From Sphingomonas yabuuchiae (lineage in GTDB: Bacteria; Pseudomonadota; Alphaproteobacteria; Sphingomonadales; Sphingomonadaceae): a stretch of DNA of 64,000 bases. The stretch lies in contig NZ_JACHNX010000003.1 of NCBI RefSeq assembly GCF_014199595.1, positions 237,182-301,181 of the forward strand. Direction: 5' to 3'. The notes under the pieces were generated by a model that did no database searches, was not told the origin of the DNA, and saw only the letters and a program-made list of their open reading frames with translations. Positions 26,775 to 35,961 of this stretch are shown here, piece after piece. Numbering within the stretch: position 1 is the first letter of the stretch; every line of letters starts with the position of its first letter. The position numbers and the translations under genes are program-made.

Positions 26775-28133
26775 TCAATTCCCCTTTTCGAGCTTGTCGG
26801 CTTCCATCTCCATGGCATCGGCCAGTGCATCCATCTGCGCGTCGTCTTCCTCGGGCTTCGCCACTGCGGGTTCCGGCGGGGCGAGCGCCTTCAGGCGTGC
26901 GGCCTCGGCCTTGTACTGGCGTGCGGCGGCTTCCGCCTTGGCGACCTCGGCGTCGACCTGATCGGGGGCGACGCCCAGTTGCCGCAGGACCTCCGGGCGC
27001 TGCGGTATCGGCTGTGCCGGGTCGAAGAGAATGACGGTCGCTCCCGAGCGTTTCAGGGCGGTGCGAACGGGTTCGGCCTGCGACGCGGGCAAGGCGATGA
27101 ACAGGCGAGATCCGGCGAGCGACCCGGGCCGTCCGTGTGACGCGCTGTCGATCAGCAAGCGGGCCAGGGCATCGGGTGCGTTCGGGCTGGAGAATTGATA
27201 GTCCTCCTTCTCGCTCGGCTCCATGAAAAGGGACCGGATGAGCTCGGCATTCTCGGCAAACTGCGGGTCGCCGGCTGGAGGCAGGACCCATTCGGTCCCC
27301 AGTCCGATGCTGACACCCGGCGGGGAAGCGAGGCGCTCGGCCGCCGCACACATATAGCGCGTCCACTCCAGTTCGGCGGTGCCCGTCGGCGCCGTGAGAG
27401 GCGCGAGGGTTCGGGCGCGGTCTTCCGCCTCGCTCTCCTTGGCCGATGCGATCAAGGGGGCCGCCACCGCCTGGGCCATGTCCCAGTTCGGCCCCGCCAG
27501 GGGAGCGACCGTTCCCGTCGCAAGCTCGACCGGAACGTCGAGATAGCCCCGGGGCTCGGTAGCGCCATGTGACGAGCCGGGTATGACGATCTTCAGGATG
27601 ACGGACCGGCCGTCCGGCGACAGGCTGTGCTTGCCGCTCCACCAGAGCGAACTGACGCTCCGGGGCAGGATCCGGACATAATCCTCGGGCATGATATCGG
27701 CGAGCCTCAGCGACCGAACCACCGTCCCATCGGCGCGGTAGATGACGACGACATTGTCGCCGAAGCCCTTGGAATGCCAATTGTCGAACGTGACCACATA
27801 GCGTCCGTCATCGGCGACCAGGGCACTCACGGGCGACACGTCGTTGACCAGGCGCCCCTCCCAGATGCGGATCCAGGTCGTGCCGGAACGCCGTTCCCAC
27901 AGCCCTCTCGCATAGGATGCGGCACCGCGCCGTTGCCCGGCCGGTTCCCTGCCCTTCACCTTGTCGGTGAAATAGGCAAGCTGATCCTGCAATCCGCGCG
28001 GAACCACGGTGAAGCGCACATTGCCGTCAGCGGATCGATAGGTTTCCTTCGTCGGCGGCGCCCAGCTGTCGGCGGATACCGGCAAGGCCCAAAGCATGGC
28101 CATCGCCACCGTGATCCCGCGCAACCATTTCAT
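26775..28133 (-). CDS. Exported protein of unknown function with C-terminal coiled coil
   Basis: 452-residue protein with a signal peptide (MKWLRGITVAMAMLWALPVS, cleavage after ADS or nearby). Residues ~30-200 contain beta-rich stretches (VSALVADDGRYVVTFDNWH, LSPDGRSVILKIVIPG) reminiscent of WD/propeller-like repeats. Residues ~240-350 are helical, and the last ~70 form an Ala/Glu/Lys-rich probable coiled coil (VAKAEAAARQYKAEAARLKAL). GGGGGATGAG precedes the ATG. It is divergent from the small genes upstream and ends 51 bases from trmB. Not recognised. Confidence 0.72.
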   Translation of the reverse strand: MKWLRGITVAMAMLWALPVSADSWAPPTKETYRSADGNVRFTVVPRGLQDQLAYFTDKVKGREPAGQRRGAASYARGLWERRSGTTWIRIWEGRLVNDVSPVSALVADDGRYVVTFDNWHSKGFGDNVVVIYRADGTVVRSLRLADIMPEDYVRILPRSVSSLWWSGKHSLSPDGRSVILKIVIPGSSHGATEPRGYLDVPVELATGTVAPLAGPNWDMAQAVAAPLIASAKESEAEDRARTLAPLTAPTGTAELEWTRYMCAAAERLASPPGVSIGLGTEWVLPPAGDPQFAENAELIRSLFMEPSEKEDYQFSSPNAPDALARLLIDSASHGRPGSLAGSRLFIALPASQAEPVRTALKRSGATVILFDPAQPIPQRPEVLRQLGVAPDQVDAEVAKAEAAARQYKAEAARLKALAPPEPAVAKPEEDDAQMDALADAMEMEADKLEKGN

Positions 28134-28228
28134 CGCTCATCCCCCCATTATCGGGGCAAGCTGACGCATTTGCGCAAGTCTGTCGAGCGTGGCCCTTTAT
28201 CGTCATGGCGGCCGACGACGGCGGCGCG

Positions 28229-28441
28229 TTAGAGGCGAAGCTGTGTGCTCCGGTGGTCGGTACGTGCCACGTCGAGCAGCCCCGGCATGGCCGCGATCGG
28301 GCGCAGGCCCCGTCGGGTCATCTCGGCCTGGATCGCCTGGGCATCGCCGCCGCCGGGCTCGGCACTGGCCATGGCGAAGGCCAGTAGCAGCGACTCGTCG
28401 TCCATGAACTCCATGAGATCGGGGTCCAGCATCGGGTTCAT
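28229..28441 (-). CDS. Small acidic protein, unknown function
   Basis: 70-residue protein beginning MNPMLDPDLMEFMDDESLLL. It is acidic at the N-terminus, with a helical stretch ending in AIQAEMTRRGLRPI. GGGAGG lies 6 bases before the chosen ATG; the in-frame ATG two codons earlier overlaps that site and is less likely. No membrane segment or known family. Codon use looks normal for the genome. Confidence 0.6.
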   Translation of the reverse strand: MNPMLDPDLMEFMDDESLLLAFAMASAEPGGGDAQAIQAEMTRRGLRPIAAMPGLLDVARTDHRSTQLRL

Positions 28442-28589
28442 CACCATCCTCCCATTCTATATCTGCATCAATAACAAGCAGATCGCCCGCTGGTTGCCAA
28501 TGCCGCCGGTTTCGATGGCGATGCGCACGCCCTCTGGCGGGGCGGGGCCGCGTCGTTATAGACGGCGACCTCGGAATTTGAGGCAAGAC

Positions 28590-29042
28590 ATGGTCGATGA
28601 CAGCTGGGGCGTGACGCCGCCGCGCGGCGGACTGCGCGTCCGGACGAATGACAGTTTGGAGGAGCGCGCCGCCGCACGGGCCAAGGCGCGCGAGGCACGG
28701 GCGGGCGAGCGCAGCACGCTGATGGCCGGGCGGATGGAGGCGCGCGCCGCGTTGCGCGAACGCGAGACGCTGGCCCGCGAAGCCGAACGCGCCGCCCGGC
28801 GCGAGGCGGAGGAAGCCGCCGCCGCCAGGGACCCCCATGCCGCCGCCGCCAAGCGCCACCGCACCTCGGGTCGCAAGGACGTGGTGCGCGAGCAGCGCGA
28901 TACGCGGGGATACGCCACGGTGGTCGACGAGGGGCGGATTCGCGAATTGTCCAAGCGGGGGGCGTCGCTGTCGGGGCTGGCGGCGGCGTTCGGGATTACC
29001 GCCGAAGAGGTCGCGCAGATTCTGGCGACGGCGGAGGAATGA
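28590..29042 (+). CDS. Basic helical protein with C-terminal HTH-like motif
   Basis: 150-residue cytoplasmic protein. Residues ~20-75 form a long Arg/Ala/Glu-rich helix, probably coiled coil (AARAKAREARAGERSTL and ALRERETLAREAERAARREA). The C-terminus resembles a helix-turn-helix: RIRELSKRGASLSGLAAAFG, then ITAEEVAQIL. It may bind DNA or RNA; no family recognised. An antisense frame of similar length exists but lacks a sensible protein pattern. A MITE-like repeat begins 13 bases after the stop. Confidence 0.65.
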   Translation: MVDDSWGVTPPRGGLRVRTNDSLEERAAARAKAREARAGERSTLMAGRMEARAALRERETLAREAERAARREAEEAAAARDPHAAAAKRHRTSGRKDVVREQRDTRGYATVVDEGRIRELSKRGASLSGLAAAFGITAEEVAQILATAEE

Positions 29043-29055
29043 TCTTCCTGGAACC

Positions 29056-29307
29056 GATCGACATTCATCCTCCCCCTTCTTCCCTCTCCCCTGGACAGGG
29101 GAGAGGGTTAGCGAAGCTTGCCAGCTTGCTGGCTAGCGCAGCTTGGGTGAGGGGTTGAGCGAGCCGAACGGCTCGCGCGCTCGGCCAGCGAGCGCTCCAC
29201 CCCTCACCCAGCTCCGACCAAGCCTTTGCTTTCGCAAAGGCCAAGTCTGTGCAACCCTCTCCCCTCTGCGAGGGGCGAGGGAAGAAGGGCATAGCTGCAT
29301 GTCGATC
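29056..29307. repeat. MITE-like element, family B, copy 1
   Basis: 252-bp non-coding element whose ends are inverted repeats (GATCGACAT at 29056-29064 and ATGTCGATC at 29299-29307). Further inward are CTTCTTCCCTC and GAGGGAAGAAG. Interior blocks are shared almost base for base with the copy at 37120-37368: the GACAGGGGAGAGGGTTAGC block, a stem of TTGGGTGAGGGGT with ACCCCTCACCCA, and a GCCTTTGCTTTCGCAAAG hairpin. No transposase is inside. Confidence 0.85.
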
Positions 29308-29352
29308 CACCCTAACGCCTTGCTTACCGAATTACGCTAAAGCCTGCATTCC

Positions 29353-30624
29353 ATGGCCGATTCCGCCCCGCACTCCCCGCGCCCGCCGCGTCCCCGCTCC
29401 GCCGTCAGTCGGGGTGTCGGGCTGGCCGGGCTGGCGGGTTCGCTGGGCTGGATCGCTTTCGCGCGGTGGCGGCATCTCGACGGGCCTTATGCGGCGTTGC
29501 TGCATCTGGTCTGTGCGGGTGTGCCGATGCTGCTCTGGTCGATACTGGTCGACAAGGTGCATCGCCATGCCTCGACCGGGATCGACTGGACGAATCCCCG
29601 TCCCGCCCGTGAGACGCTGGACATCAGCCTGACCAAGCTGGCGGGGCTGTGGGCGACATTCGGCGGGATCGCGCTGATCTTCGCGACGGGGCGCTTCTAT
29701 TGGCAGGGGATTTTCGCCTTTGCCATGTGGTGCCTGGGCTGGATCGCGCCGGTGTTGTTCCTGCTGTCCATCCCGTACGTCATCTGGCTCGACCGGCGGC
29801 TGGTCGAGCCGAAGGACGGTGCGTGGATGCTGGGCACATGGCTGACCGGGCAGCCGGGCGTTGATCGGCACGCCATCTACGCGCATCTGCGATCCTGGGC
29901 GGTGAAGGCGTTCTTCCTGCCCTTCATGCTCGGCGTGGTGCCGGGCGGGTTCGGGACGTTCGTGCGGACCGACCTGAGCGTCGCGCTGCACGATCCGGTG
30001 GCGCTGGCCAATTGGCTGATCACGCTGATGTTCCTGATCGACGTTGCCTTTGCGACGATCGGGTACATGCTGACCATGCGGCCGCTCGATGCGCATATCC
30101 GCTCGGCCAATCCTTATGCGGCGGCCTGGGCGGCAGCGCTGATCTGTTATCCGCCGACGATCCTGATGGGCGATAATGGGCCGCTCAACTATCGGCCGGG
30201 GACCGCCGAGTGGAGCTACTGGTTCGCGGGGCACCCGCTGGTGCTGGCGGTGACGGGCGCGGTGCTGGTCGCCCTGACTGCCATCTATGCCTGGTCGACC
30301 GTGGCGTTCGGCATCCGCTTTTCCAACTTGACGCACCGGGGCATCCTGACCCACGGGCCCTATGCGGTGTCGCGGCACCCGGCCTATCTGTCGAAGAACA
30401 TCTTCTGGTGGATCGCGACGATCCCGATCCTGTCGACCGGGACCTGGGTGGATGCAGGCCGCAGCACGTTGCTGCTCGGGGTGGTCAGCGGGATCTATTA
30501 CTGGCGCGCGCGGACCGAGGAGCGGCATCTGTCGGCCGATCCGGCCTATCGGGATTATTATGACTGGATGGAGCGGTACGGAGTGGTGCCGCGATTCTTC
30601 AGCTGGGTTTTGGGGCGGGGGTAG
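29353..30624 (+). CDS. Isoprenylcysteine carboxyl methyltransferase-like membrane protein
   Basis: 423-residue polytopic membrane protein. The C-terminal ~130 residues carry the ICMT/PEMT-type signature LTHGPYAVSRHPAYLSKN, then an EERHLSADPAYRDYYDWMERY tail, as in bacterial methyltransferases that use SAM at the membrane. The N-terminal ~280 residues add several more membrane helices (e.g. LGWIAPVLFLLSIPYVIWL, LANWLITLMFLIDVAFATIG). The natural substrate is unknown, since bacteria lack prenylated proteins of the eukaryotic type. The 3' end overlaps the converging small gene by 26 bases. Confidence 0.8.
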   Translation: MADSAPHSPRPPRPRSAVSRGVGLAGLAGSLGWIAFARWRHLDGPYAALLHLVCAGVPMLLWSILVDKVHRHASTGIDWTNPRPARETLDISLTKLAGLWATFGGIALIFATGRFYWQGIFAFAMWCLGWIAPVLFLLSIPYVIWLDRRLVEPKDGAWMLGTWLTGQPGVDRHAIYAHLRSWAVKAFFLPFMLGVVPGGFGTFVRTDLSVALHDPVALANWLITLMFLIDVAFATIGYMLTMRPLDAHIRSANPYAAAWAAALICYPPTILMGDNGPLNYRPGTAEWSYWFAGHPLVLAVTGAVLVALTAIYAWSTVAFGIRFSNLTHRGILTHGPYAVSRHPAYLSKNIFWWIATIPILSTGTWVDAGRSTLLLGVVSGIYYWRARTEERHLSADPAYRDYYDWMERYGVVPRFFSWVLGRG

Positions 30625-30817
30625 GACCTTGGCCTTCGACGGGAAGGTCCACCTTCACGGCATGGGTCTGGATCGGCATGAACGCCAGGATCAGCCCACT
30701 GGCGATCCCCAAGACCCCCCAGACATAATGCCCGCGCCGACAATCCAGAACACCGCGCACCAGACAGAACACCGAAGCCCCGACGGCGGCGATCATCCAG
30801 AGCGCGAAGACCGTCAT
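30599..30817 (-). CDS. Small two-helix membrane protein
   Basis: 72-residue protein with two hydrophobic segments (VFALWMIAAVGASVFCLVRG and YVWGVLGIASGLILAFMPI) and a short polar tail. The ATG overlaps the gshA stop (TAATG), so it is translated after gshA. A longer frame of 87 residues starts within gshA and is rejected. No family recognised. Confidence 0.65.
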   Translation of the reverse strand: MTVFALWMIAAVGASVFCLVRGVLDCRRGHYVWGVLGIASGLILAFMPIQTHAVKVDLPVEGQGPTPAPKPS

Positions 30818-32190
30818 TAAAAGCTCGCCTCGCCATACACCCGCGAGATGTCGCCGCCCCATTCGCCATGATAGCGGTCGAGCAGCACCTGCGCAGGCAC
30901 CTTGCCCGAGCGGACGATCTCGCGCAGCGGATCGAGGAAGCCGGTCTCGTTATCCCCCGCCCCGTTCAACCGCCCGCGCGCCGCCAACCCGGCATGCGCG
31001 ATATCGAGCACCTCGCCCGCGATATCGCGCAACCGCCCGCCCCCCGGCAGCGGCGCGTCCAGCGCCAGCTCGGGCACCGAGTCGCGCAGCGCCTGCCGCT
31101 CGTCGAGCGACCAGTCCTTGACCAGATCCCATGCCGCATCCAGCGCGCCGTTGTCGTACAACAACCCGACCCAGAGCGCGGGCAGCGCACAGATGCGGTT
31201 CCACGGACCACCATCGGCGCCGCGCATCTCCAGGAAGGTCTTCAACCGCACTTCGGGGAAGGCGGTCGAGAGGTGATCGTTCCAGTCGTCGATCGTCGGC
31301 AGCTCGCCGGGCAGGACCGACAGCTCGCCCTTCAGGAAGTCGCGGAACGACAGACCCGCCGCGTCGATATACTTGCCCTCGCGGTAGACGAAGTACATCG
31401 GCACATCGAGCGCATAGTCGGCATAGCGCTCATAGCCGAAACCCTCCTCGAACACGAAGGGCAGCATGCCGGTGCGCGCCGGGTCGGTGTCCGACCAGAT
31501 ATGGCTGCGGAAGGACAGCTTGCCGTTGGGCTTGCCTTCGGTGAAGGGCGAGTTGGCGAACAAGGCAGTCGCCAGCGGCTGGAGCGCCAAGCCGACGCGG
31601 AACTTCTTCACCATGTCCGCCTCGGACGCGTAGTCGAGGTTCACCTGGATCGTCGACGTCCGCAGCATCATGTCGAGGCCGAGCGAGCCGACGCGCGGCA
31701 TGTGGCGCAGCATGATCGCATAGCGACCCTTGGGCATGATGGGCAGCTCGGCGCGGGTCTTGTCCGGCCACATGCCCAGCCCCAGGAAACCGACGCCCAG
31801 CTTGTCGCCCGCCGCCTTCACCTGTTGCAGGTGGCGCCCCGTCTCGGCACAGGTCTGGTGCAGATTGTCGAGCGGCGCGCCCGACAATTCGAACTGGCCC
31901 GCAGGCTCCAGGCTGATCGAGCCGTCCGCGCCGGTCAGCGCGATGACGTTGCCGCCCTCCATGACCGGTGCCCAGCCATATTGCTCCAGTTGCCCAAGCA
32001 GCGCCCGGATGCCCGAGGCTTCGTCGTAGGACGGCGCGTGATGATCGCCCAGCGCATAGACGAACTTCTCGTGCTCGGTCCCTATCCGCCAGCGATCGCT
32101 GGGTTTTTCGCCGCGCGCGAAGCTGGCGATCAACTGGTCGCGCGACTCGATGATGGCGCTCTTGGCTGTGCTCGCGGTCTTGGTGCTCAT
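30817..32190 (-). CDS. gshA: Glutamate-cysteine ligase (plant/alphaproteobacterial type)
   Basis: 457-residue first enzyme of glutathione synthesis, joining glutamate and cysteine with ATP. It belongs to the GCS2/plant-like class found in alphaproteobacteria. Hallmarks are WRIGTEHEKFVYAL, LEPAGQFELSGAPLDNLHQT, GLGMWPDKTRAELPIMPKGR, RTSTIQVNLDYASEADM and SHIWSDTDPARTGMLPFVF. It lies 45 bases downstream of rsmE and just before a small membrane protein, giving the order rsmE-gshA-small gene. The gshB partner is not in the window. Confidence 0.95.
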   Translation of the reverse strand: MSTKTASTAKSAIIESRDQLIASFARGEKPSDRWRIGTEHEKFVYALGDHHAPSYDEASGIRALLGQLEQYGWAPVMEGGNVIALTGADGSISLEPAGQFELSGAPLDNLHQTCAETGRHLQQVKAAGDKLGVGFLGLGMWPDKTRAELPIMPKGRYAIMLRHMPRVGSLGLDMMLRTSTIQVNLDYASEADMVKKFRVGLALQPLATALFANSPFTEGKPNGKLSFRSHIWSDTDPARTGMLPFVFEEGFGYERYADYALDVPMYFVYREGKYIDAAGLSFRDFLKGELSVLPGELPTIDDWNDHLSTAFPEVRLKTFLEMRGADGGPWNRICALPALWVGLLYDNGALDAAWDLVKDWSLDERQALRDSVPELALDAPLPGGGRLRDIAGEVLDIAHAGLAARGRLNGAGDNETGFLDPLREIVRSGKVPAQVLLDRYHGEWGGDISRVYGEASF

Positions 32191-32235
32191 GAACCGCGCC
32201 TTACGCGGGCGCGCGCGTCCACGCCATAGGCTGAA

Positions 32236-32979
32236 TCAACGCCAGTCCCCCGCCGCCGCCATCCAGAGGGACACCGCCGCCGCCGCCGCAGTATCGGCGC
32301 GCAGGATACGGGGGCCCAGGCCGATGCCGATGGCGGCGGGATGTGCGCGGATCGCCTCGCGCTCCTCCGCGTCGAAACCGCCCTCGGGCCCGATCAGGAT
32401 CGCCGCCGGGCCGTTATGCGCGCGCATCGCCTCCAGTGCGGGCACGCCGCCGGTCTCGTCGGCGAAGAACAGCGCGCGTTCCGGCGACCAGTCGCGCAGC
32501 AGCGCCGCCAGCTTCACCGGCTCGGCCACCTCGGGCAGCGCGGTGCGGCCGCATTGTTCGGCCGCTTCGATCATGTGCGCACGCAGCCGTTCGGTATTGG
32601 GCTTGTCAACCACGGTACGGCGGGTGACGACGGGGACCAGCCTTGCCACGCCCAGCTCGCACGCCTTTTCCGCCAGCCAGTCGACCCGACCTTTTTTCAG
32701 CGGCGCGGCGCATAGCCACAGATCGGGCACCGCCTCACGCTCGCGAAGCATTTCCGTCACGTCCAGCGTCAGGTCGCGCTTGCCGACCGAGGCGGCGATG
32801 CCCAGCCACTCGCCGGTCCGGTCGTCGAACAGCTTGACCGGATCGCCGACCTTGGTCCGCATCACCGACACCAGATAATGCGCCGCCGGGCCGTCGATGC
32901 GGATCGGCCCCTCGGCCAGGGGCTGGTCGACGAACAGGCGGGGCGTGGATTGCGGCGGCCAGGCGGGGGTAGCGGGCAT
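32236..32979 (-). CDS. rsmE: 16S rRNA (uracil-1498-N3)-methyltransferase
   Basis: 247-residue SPOUT-class methyltransferase with an N-terminal PUA-like domain (RLFVDQPLAEGPIRIDGPAAH, VMRTKVGDPVKLFDD) and a C-terminal knot (ILIGPEGGFDAEEREAI, then GLGPRILRADTAAAAAVSL). These C-terminal motifs are diagnostic. It is the first gene of the minus-strand run rsmE-gshA and is divergent from ppk2 by 77 bases. Confidence 0.95.
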   Translation of the reverse strand: MPATPAWPPQSTPRLFVDQPLAEGPIRIDGPAAHYLVSVMRTKVGDPVKLFDDRTGEWLGIAASVGKRDLTLDVTEMLREREAVPDLWLCAAPLKKGRVDWLAEKACELGVARLVPVVTRRTVVDKPNTERLRAHMIEAAEQCGRTALPEVAEPVKLAALLRDWSPERALFFADETGGVPALEAMRAHNGPAAILIGPEGGFDAEEREAIRAHPAAIGIGLGPRILRADTAAAAAVSLWMAAAGDWR

Positions 32980-33056
32980 GGGCCTCGCTTACACGGGTCG
33001 CGCGGCACTTGCCACTTTTGCGGCTTCGGGTGTTGTCTGTCGCGAAAGGACGGACG

Positions 33057-33929
33057 ATGGGCAAACATTACCAAGAGGAACTGGAATCGCTGCAACTCGC
33101 GCTGGTACGCACCCAGATGGCGATGGCGGGATCGGACGAACGCGTGGTGATCGTGCTGGAAGGCCGCGACGGGGCGGGCAAGGACGGCACGATCAAGCGG
33201 ATCACCGAACATCTCTCGGTCCGCGCCACCCGCGTGGTCGCACTGCCCAAGCCGTCCGACCGCGAACGCACGCAATGGTATTTCCAGCGCTACGCCACGC
33301 ACCTGCCCGCCGCCGGGGAAATCGTGATCTTCAACCGCAGCTGGTACAATCGTGCAGGCGTCGAGGTGGTGATGGGCTTCTCCACCGCCACCGAGCAGGA
33401 GGCGTTCCTGCGCGACGCCCCCGATTTCGAACGGATGCTGGTCGAAAGCGGCATCAGGCTGGTCAAGATCTGGCTCGACATCTCGAAGAAGGAACAGGAA
33501 GAGCGGCTGGAGGCGCGGCGCACCGATCCGCTCAAGGCGCTGAAAGTGTCGGACATGGACAAGGTCGCGCAGGCCAAATGGGCCGATTATTCGGCGGCAC
33601 GCGACACGATGCTGACCCGCACCCACACCCCCTTCGCACCCTGGCATGTCGCGCGCGCCGACGACAAGAAGGATGCCCGGATCGCGATCATCCGCCACAT
33701 CCTACGCGGCATCGCCCCCGCCGATATCGCGGGCGGCGTGAAGGCGCCCGACCCGGAGATCCTGTTCCCGTTCGACATGGCTGCGCTGGAGGACGGGCGG
33801 CTGGCCAAATTGGGTTACGGCCGCATTAGGCAAATCTTCACGGGGGCGGGGATAGCGTGTGAGCAAATCCCCAGCGTCGAGGATCGCCCAGGATGTTGCC
33901 CCCTGCCCCCCGTATCGCCGCGACCCTGA
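33057..33929 (+). CDS. ppk2: Polyphosphate kinase 2 family protein
   Basis: 290-residue PPK2 enzyme that transfers phosphate between polyphosphate and nucleoside di/monophosphates. Walker A is EGRDGAGKDGTIKRI (about residues 33-47); the lid-region motif FNRSWYNRAGVE and the helical RTHTPFAPWHVARADDKKDAR follow. AAAGGA precedes the ATG. The last ~35 residues after GYGRIRQIF (a proline- and cysteine-containing tail) are atypical and overlap the next gene by 37 bases, so the true C-terminus may be a drifted extension. The class (ADP or AMP use) is not determinable by eye. Confidence 0.9.
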   Translation: MGKHYQEELESLQLALVRTQMAMAGSDERVVIVLEGRDGAGKDGTIKRITEHLSVRATRVVALPKPSDRERTQWYFQRYATHLPAAGEIVIFNRSWYNRAGVEVVMGFSTATEQEAFLRDAPDFERMLVESGIRLVKIWLDISKKEQEERLEARRTDPLKALKVSDMDKVAQAKWADYSAARDTMLTRTHTPFAPWHVARADDKKDARIAIIRHILRGIAPADIAGGVKAPDPEILFPFDMAALEDGRLAKLGYGRIRQIFTGAGIACEQIPSVEDRPGCCPLPPVSPRP

Positions 33930-34903
33930 TCGTCCGGAACGAGGCGCGCTGCCTCGCGCGCTGTCTGGAAAGCGTCGCCCCGTTCGTGGACCGCATCGTC
34001 GTGCTCGACACGGGTTCGACCGACCGAACCGTGGCCATCGCCAAGGCGGCGGGCGCCGAGGTGCATCACCTGCCCTGGCCGGACGATTTCGCCGAGGCGC
34101 GCAACCATGTGATGGCCTGCGCCGATGCCGACTGGAACCTGATGCTCGACGCCGACGAGTGGATCAGCGCGGGCGGCGAGCAGCTTCGTCGCTGGTGCGC
34201 CGGGCCGCCGCGACTGGGGTCGGTCTGCATCGAGAACGAGACGGATGGCAGCCCCCACCCGACGCGCAGCTGGATTGCCCGTCTGTTACCGCGCGGCACC
34301 TATTATGAGGGGCGCATCCACGAACAGGTCGTCTCTCCCCTGCCGATCACCCCTACCCCGCTCCATATCGGCCATGACGGCTATCTCGCGGCCCAGAAGG
34401 CCAGGAAGATCGACCGCAATTACCAGCTGTTGCAGCGCGAACTCGCCGAGCAGCCGGACAATCCCTATCTGATGTTCCAGTTCGGCATGGAAGCGCAGGC
34501 GCGGCGCGATCTTCCGACCGCCTGCGACTATCTGCAGCGCGCCCTGGCGACCGCGCCGCGCGATGCCGGGTGGCGGCACCCGCTGGTCACGAGCGCCATG
34601 ACGCTGATGGCCTATATGGGGCGGCGCGACGAGGCGCTGGCGCTGGCCGATGCCGAATTCCCGCATTGGCAGCACTCGCCCGACTATTTCTGCGTACTGG
34701 GGGACATATTGTTCGATCAGGCGCTGGCCGACCCCGCACAGGCGATCGACCACTGGCTGCCGCTGGCGCAAGGGGCCTGGGAACGCTGTCTCGCAATCGG
34801 CGAGCGACCCGATCTGGACGGCAGCGTCGCCGGACGCGGCAGCTATCTGCCGCAGCAGAACCTCGACATCGTGCGGTCGCAGCTGGCGACGCTGGTCGCC
34901 TGA
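33893..34903 (+). CDS. Family-2 glycosyltransferase, tandem copy 1
   Basis: 336-residue GT-A fold protein. AATLIVRNEARCLARCL opens the nucleotide-sugar domain, VVLDTGSTDRTVAIA follows, and the metal-binding motif is LMLDADEW. After ~residue 170 the protein becomes helical and resembles tetratricopeptide-like repeats (LAEQPDNPYLMFQFG, DYLQRALATAPRDAGWR). Such SunS/TPR-type GT2 proteins modify peptides, lipids or surface sugars; the acceptor is unknown. It starts 37 bases inside the ppk2 3' end and is followed 50 bases later by its paralogue. Confidence 0.88.
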   Translation: MLPPAPRIAATLIVRNEARCLARCLESVAPFVDRIVVLDTGSTDRTVAIAKAAGAEVHHLPWPDDFAEARNHVMACADADWNLMLDADEWISAGGEQLRRWCAGPPRLGSVCIENETDGSPHPTRSWIARLLPRGTYYEGRIHEQVVSPLPITPTPLHIGHDGYLAAQKARKIDRNYQLLQRELAEQPDNPYLMFQFGMEAQARRDLPTACDYLQRALATAPRDAGWRHPLVTSAMTLMAYMGRRDEALALADAEFPHWQHSPDYFCVLGDILFDQALADPAQAIDHWLPLAQGAWERCLAIGERPDLDGSVAGRGSYLPQQNLDIVRSQLATLVA

Positions 34904-34953
34904 AATCAGAGCCTTAGGGCATTGTTTACGATCGCTGTGCCTCAAGGCGGATC

Positions 34954-35961
34954 ATGTCCCCACCCGTATCGATCGCTGCGACCCTGATCGTCCGAAACGA
35001 GGCGCGCTGCCTGGCGCGCTGTCTGGGGAGCGTCGCGCCCTGGGTCGACAAGATGGTCGTCCTCGATACCGGATCGACCGACGATAGCGTTGCCATCGCC
35101 CAGGCCGCCGGGGCCGAGGTCCATCACCTGCCCTGGCCGGAGAGCTTCTCGATCGCGCGCAATCATCTGCTCGATCTGGCCGACAGCGACTGGGCGCTGA
35201 TGCTGGATGCCGACGAATGGCTGGTCACGGGCGGCGAGCTCTTGCGCGAATGGTGCGACGGCCCGGCGCGGCTGGGGCGGGTTTGCATCCATAACCAGCA
35301 TGACGATGGCGAGACGGCGACGCGCAGTTGGATCACCCGGCTGATCCCGCGCGGCGCGCACTATCAGGGCCGCGTGCACGAACAGGTCGCGTCACCGCTG
35401 CCGCGCGTTCCCCTGCCCCTGCATGTGGCGCATGACGGCTATCTGGCCGCGCAGATCGCCCCCAAGCGGAACCGCAACCATATCCTGTTGCTGCGCGATC
35501 TCGCCGAGCAGCCGGACGATCCGTACCTTCATTACCAGATCGCCCGCGACGCCCGGATGCGTGACGATCTGGATGCGGCCTGCACCCATTTCACGCAGTC
35601 CCTGGCGCTGACTCCGGCGGATGCGAACTGGCGGCACGAGCTGGTCGTCACGGCGATCACGGTCCTGACAAAGGCCGGGCGGCTGGACGAGGCGCTGGCG
35701 CTGGCCGACCGGGAAATGCCGCATTGGCCGGAATCACCCGACTTCTTCTTCGTGCTCGGCGACCTGCTGCTCGACCGGGCCATGGCCGATCCGGCCAATG
35801 CGATCGGGCATTGGCTGCCCTTGGCGGAAGGGTCCTGGCAACGCTGCCTGGCGATTGGCGAGCGTCCCGAGCTGGAAGGCAGCGTGGCGGGGCGCGGCAG
35901 CCATCTGGCGCAGCATAATCTGGACGTCATCCGCTCGCAGCTGGCGCTGCTGGGGGCCTAA
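34954..35961 (+). CDS. Family-2 glycosyltransferase, tandem copy 2
   Basis: 335-residue paralogue of the upstream gene, collinear over its whole length: the same AATLIVRNEARCLARCL opening, VVLDTGSTDDSVAIA, LMLDADEWL, the LAEQPDDPYLHYQIARDARM region and the shared ending (ERPELEGSVAGRGSHLAQ). Differences are scattered, so the duplication is not recent. Its acceptor may have diverged from copy 1. Its stop overlaps the stop of a small convergent membrane-protein gene. Confidence 0.88.
   Translation: MSPPVSIAATLIVRNEARCLARCLGSVAPWVDKMVVLDTGSTDDSVAIAQAAGAEVHHLPWPESFSIARNHLLDLADSDWALMLDADEWLVTGGELLREWCDGPARLGRVCIHNQHDDGETATRSWITRLIPRGAHYQGRVHEQVASPLPRVPLPLHVAHDGYLAAQIAPKRNRNHILLLRDLAEQPDDPYLHYQIARDARMRDDLDAACTHFTQSLALTPADANWRHELVVTAITVLTKAGRLDEALALADREMPHWPESPDFFFVLGDLLLDRAMADPANAIGHWLPLAEGSWQRCLAIGERPELEGSVAGRGSHLAQHNLDVIRSQLALLGA

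Noticed and set aside
26731..27780. Alternative minus-strand frame (349 codons) overlapping the exported 452-residue protein
   Set aside because: The other minus-strand frame has a signal peptide, a ribosome-binding site and ordinary protein composition; this one is Arg/Gly-rich shadow sequence.
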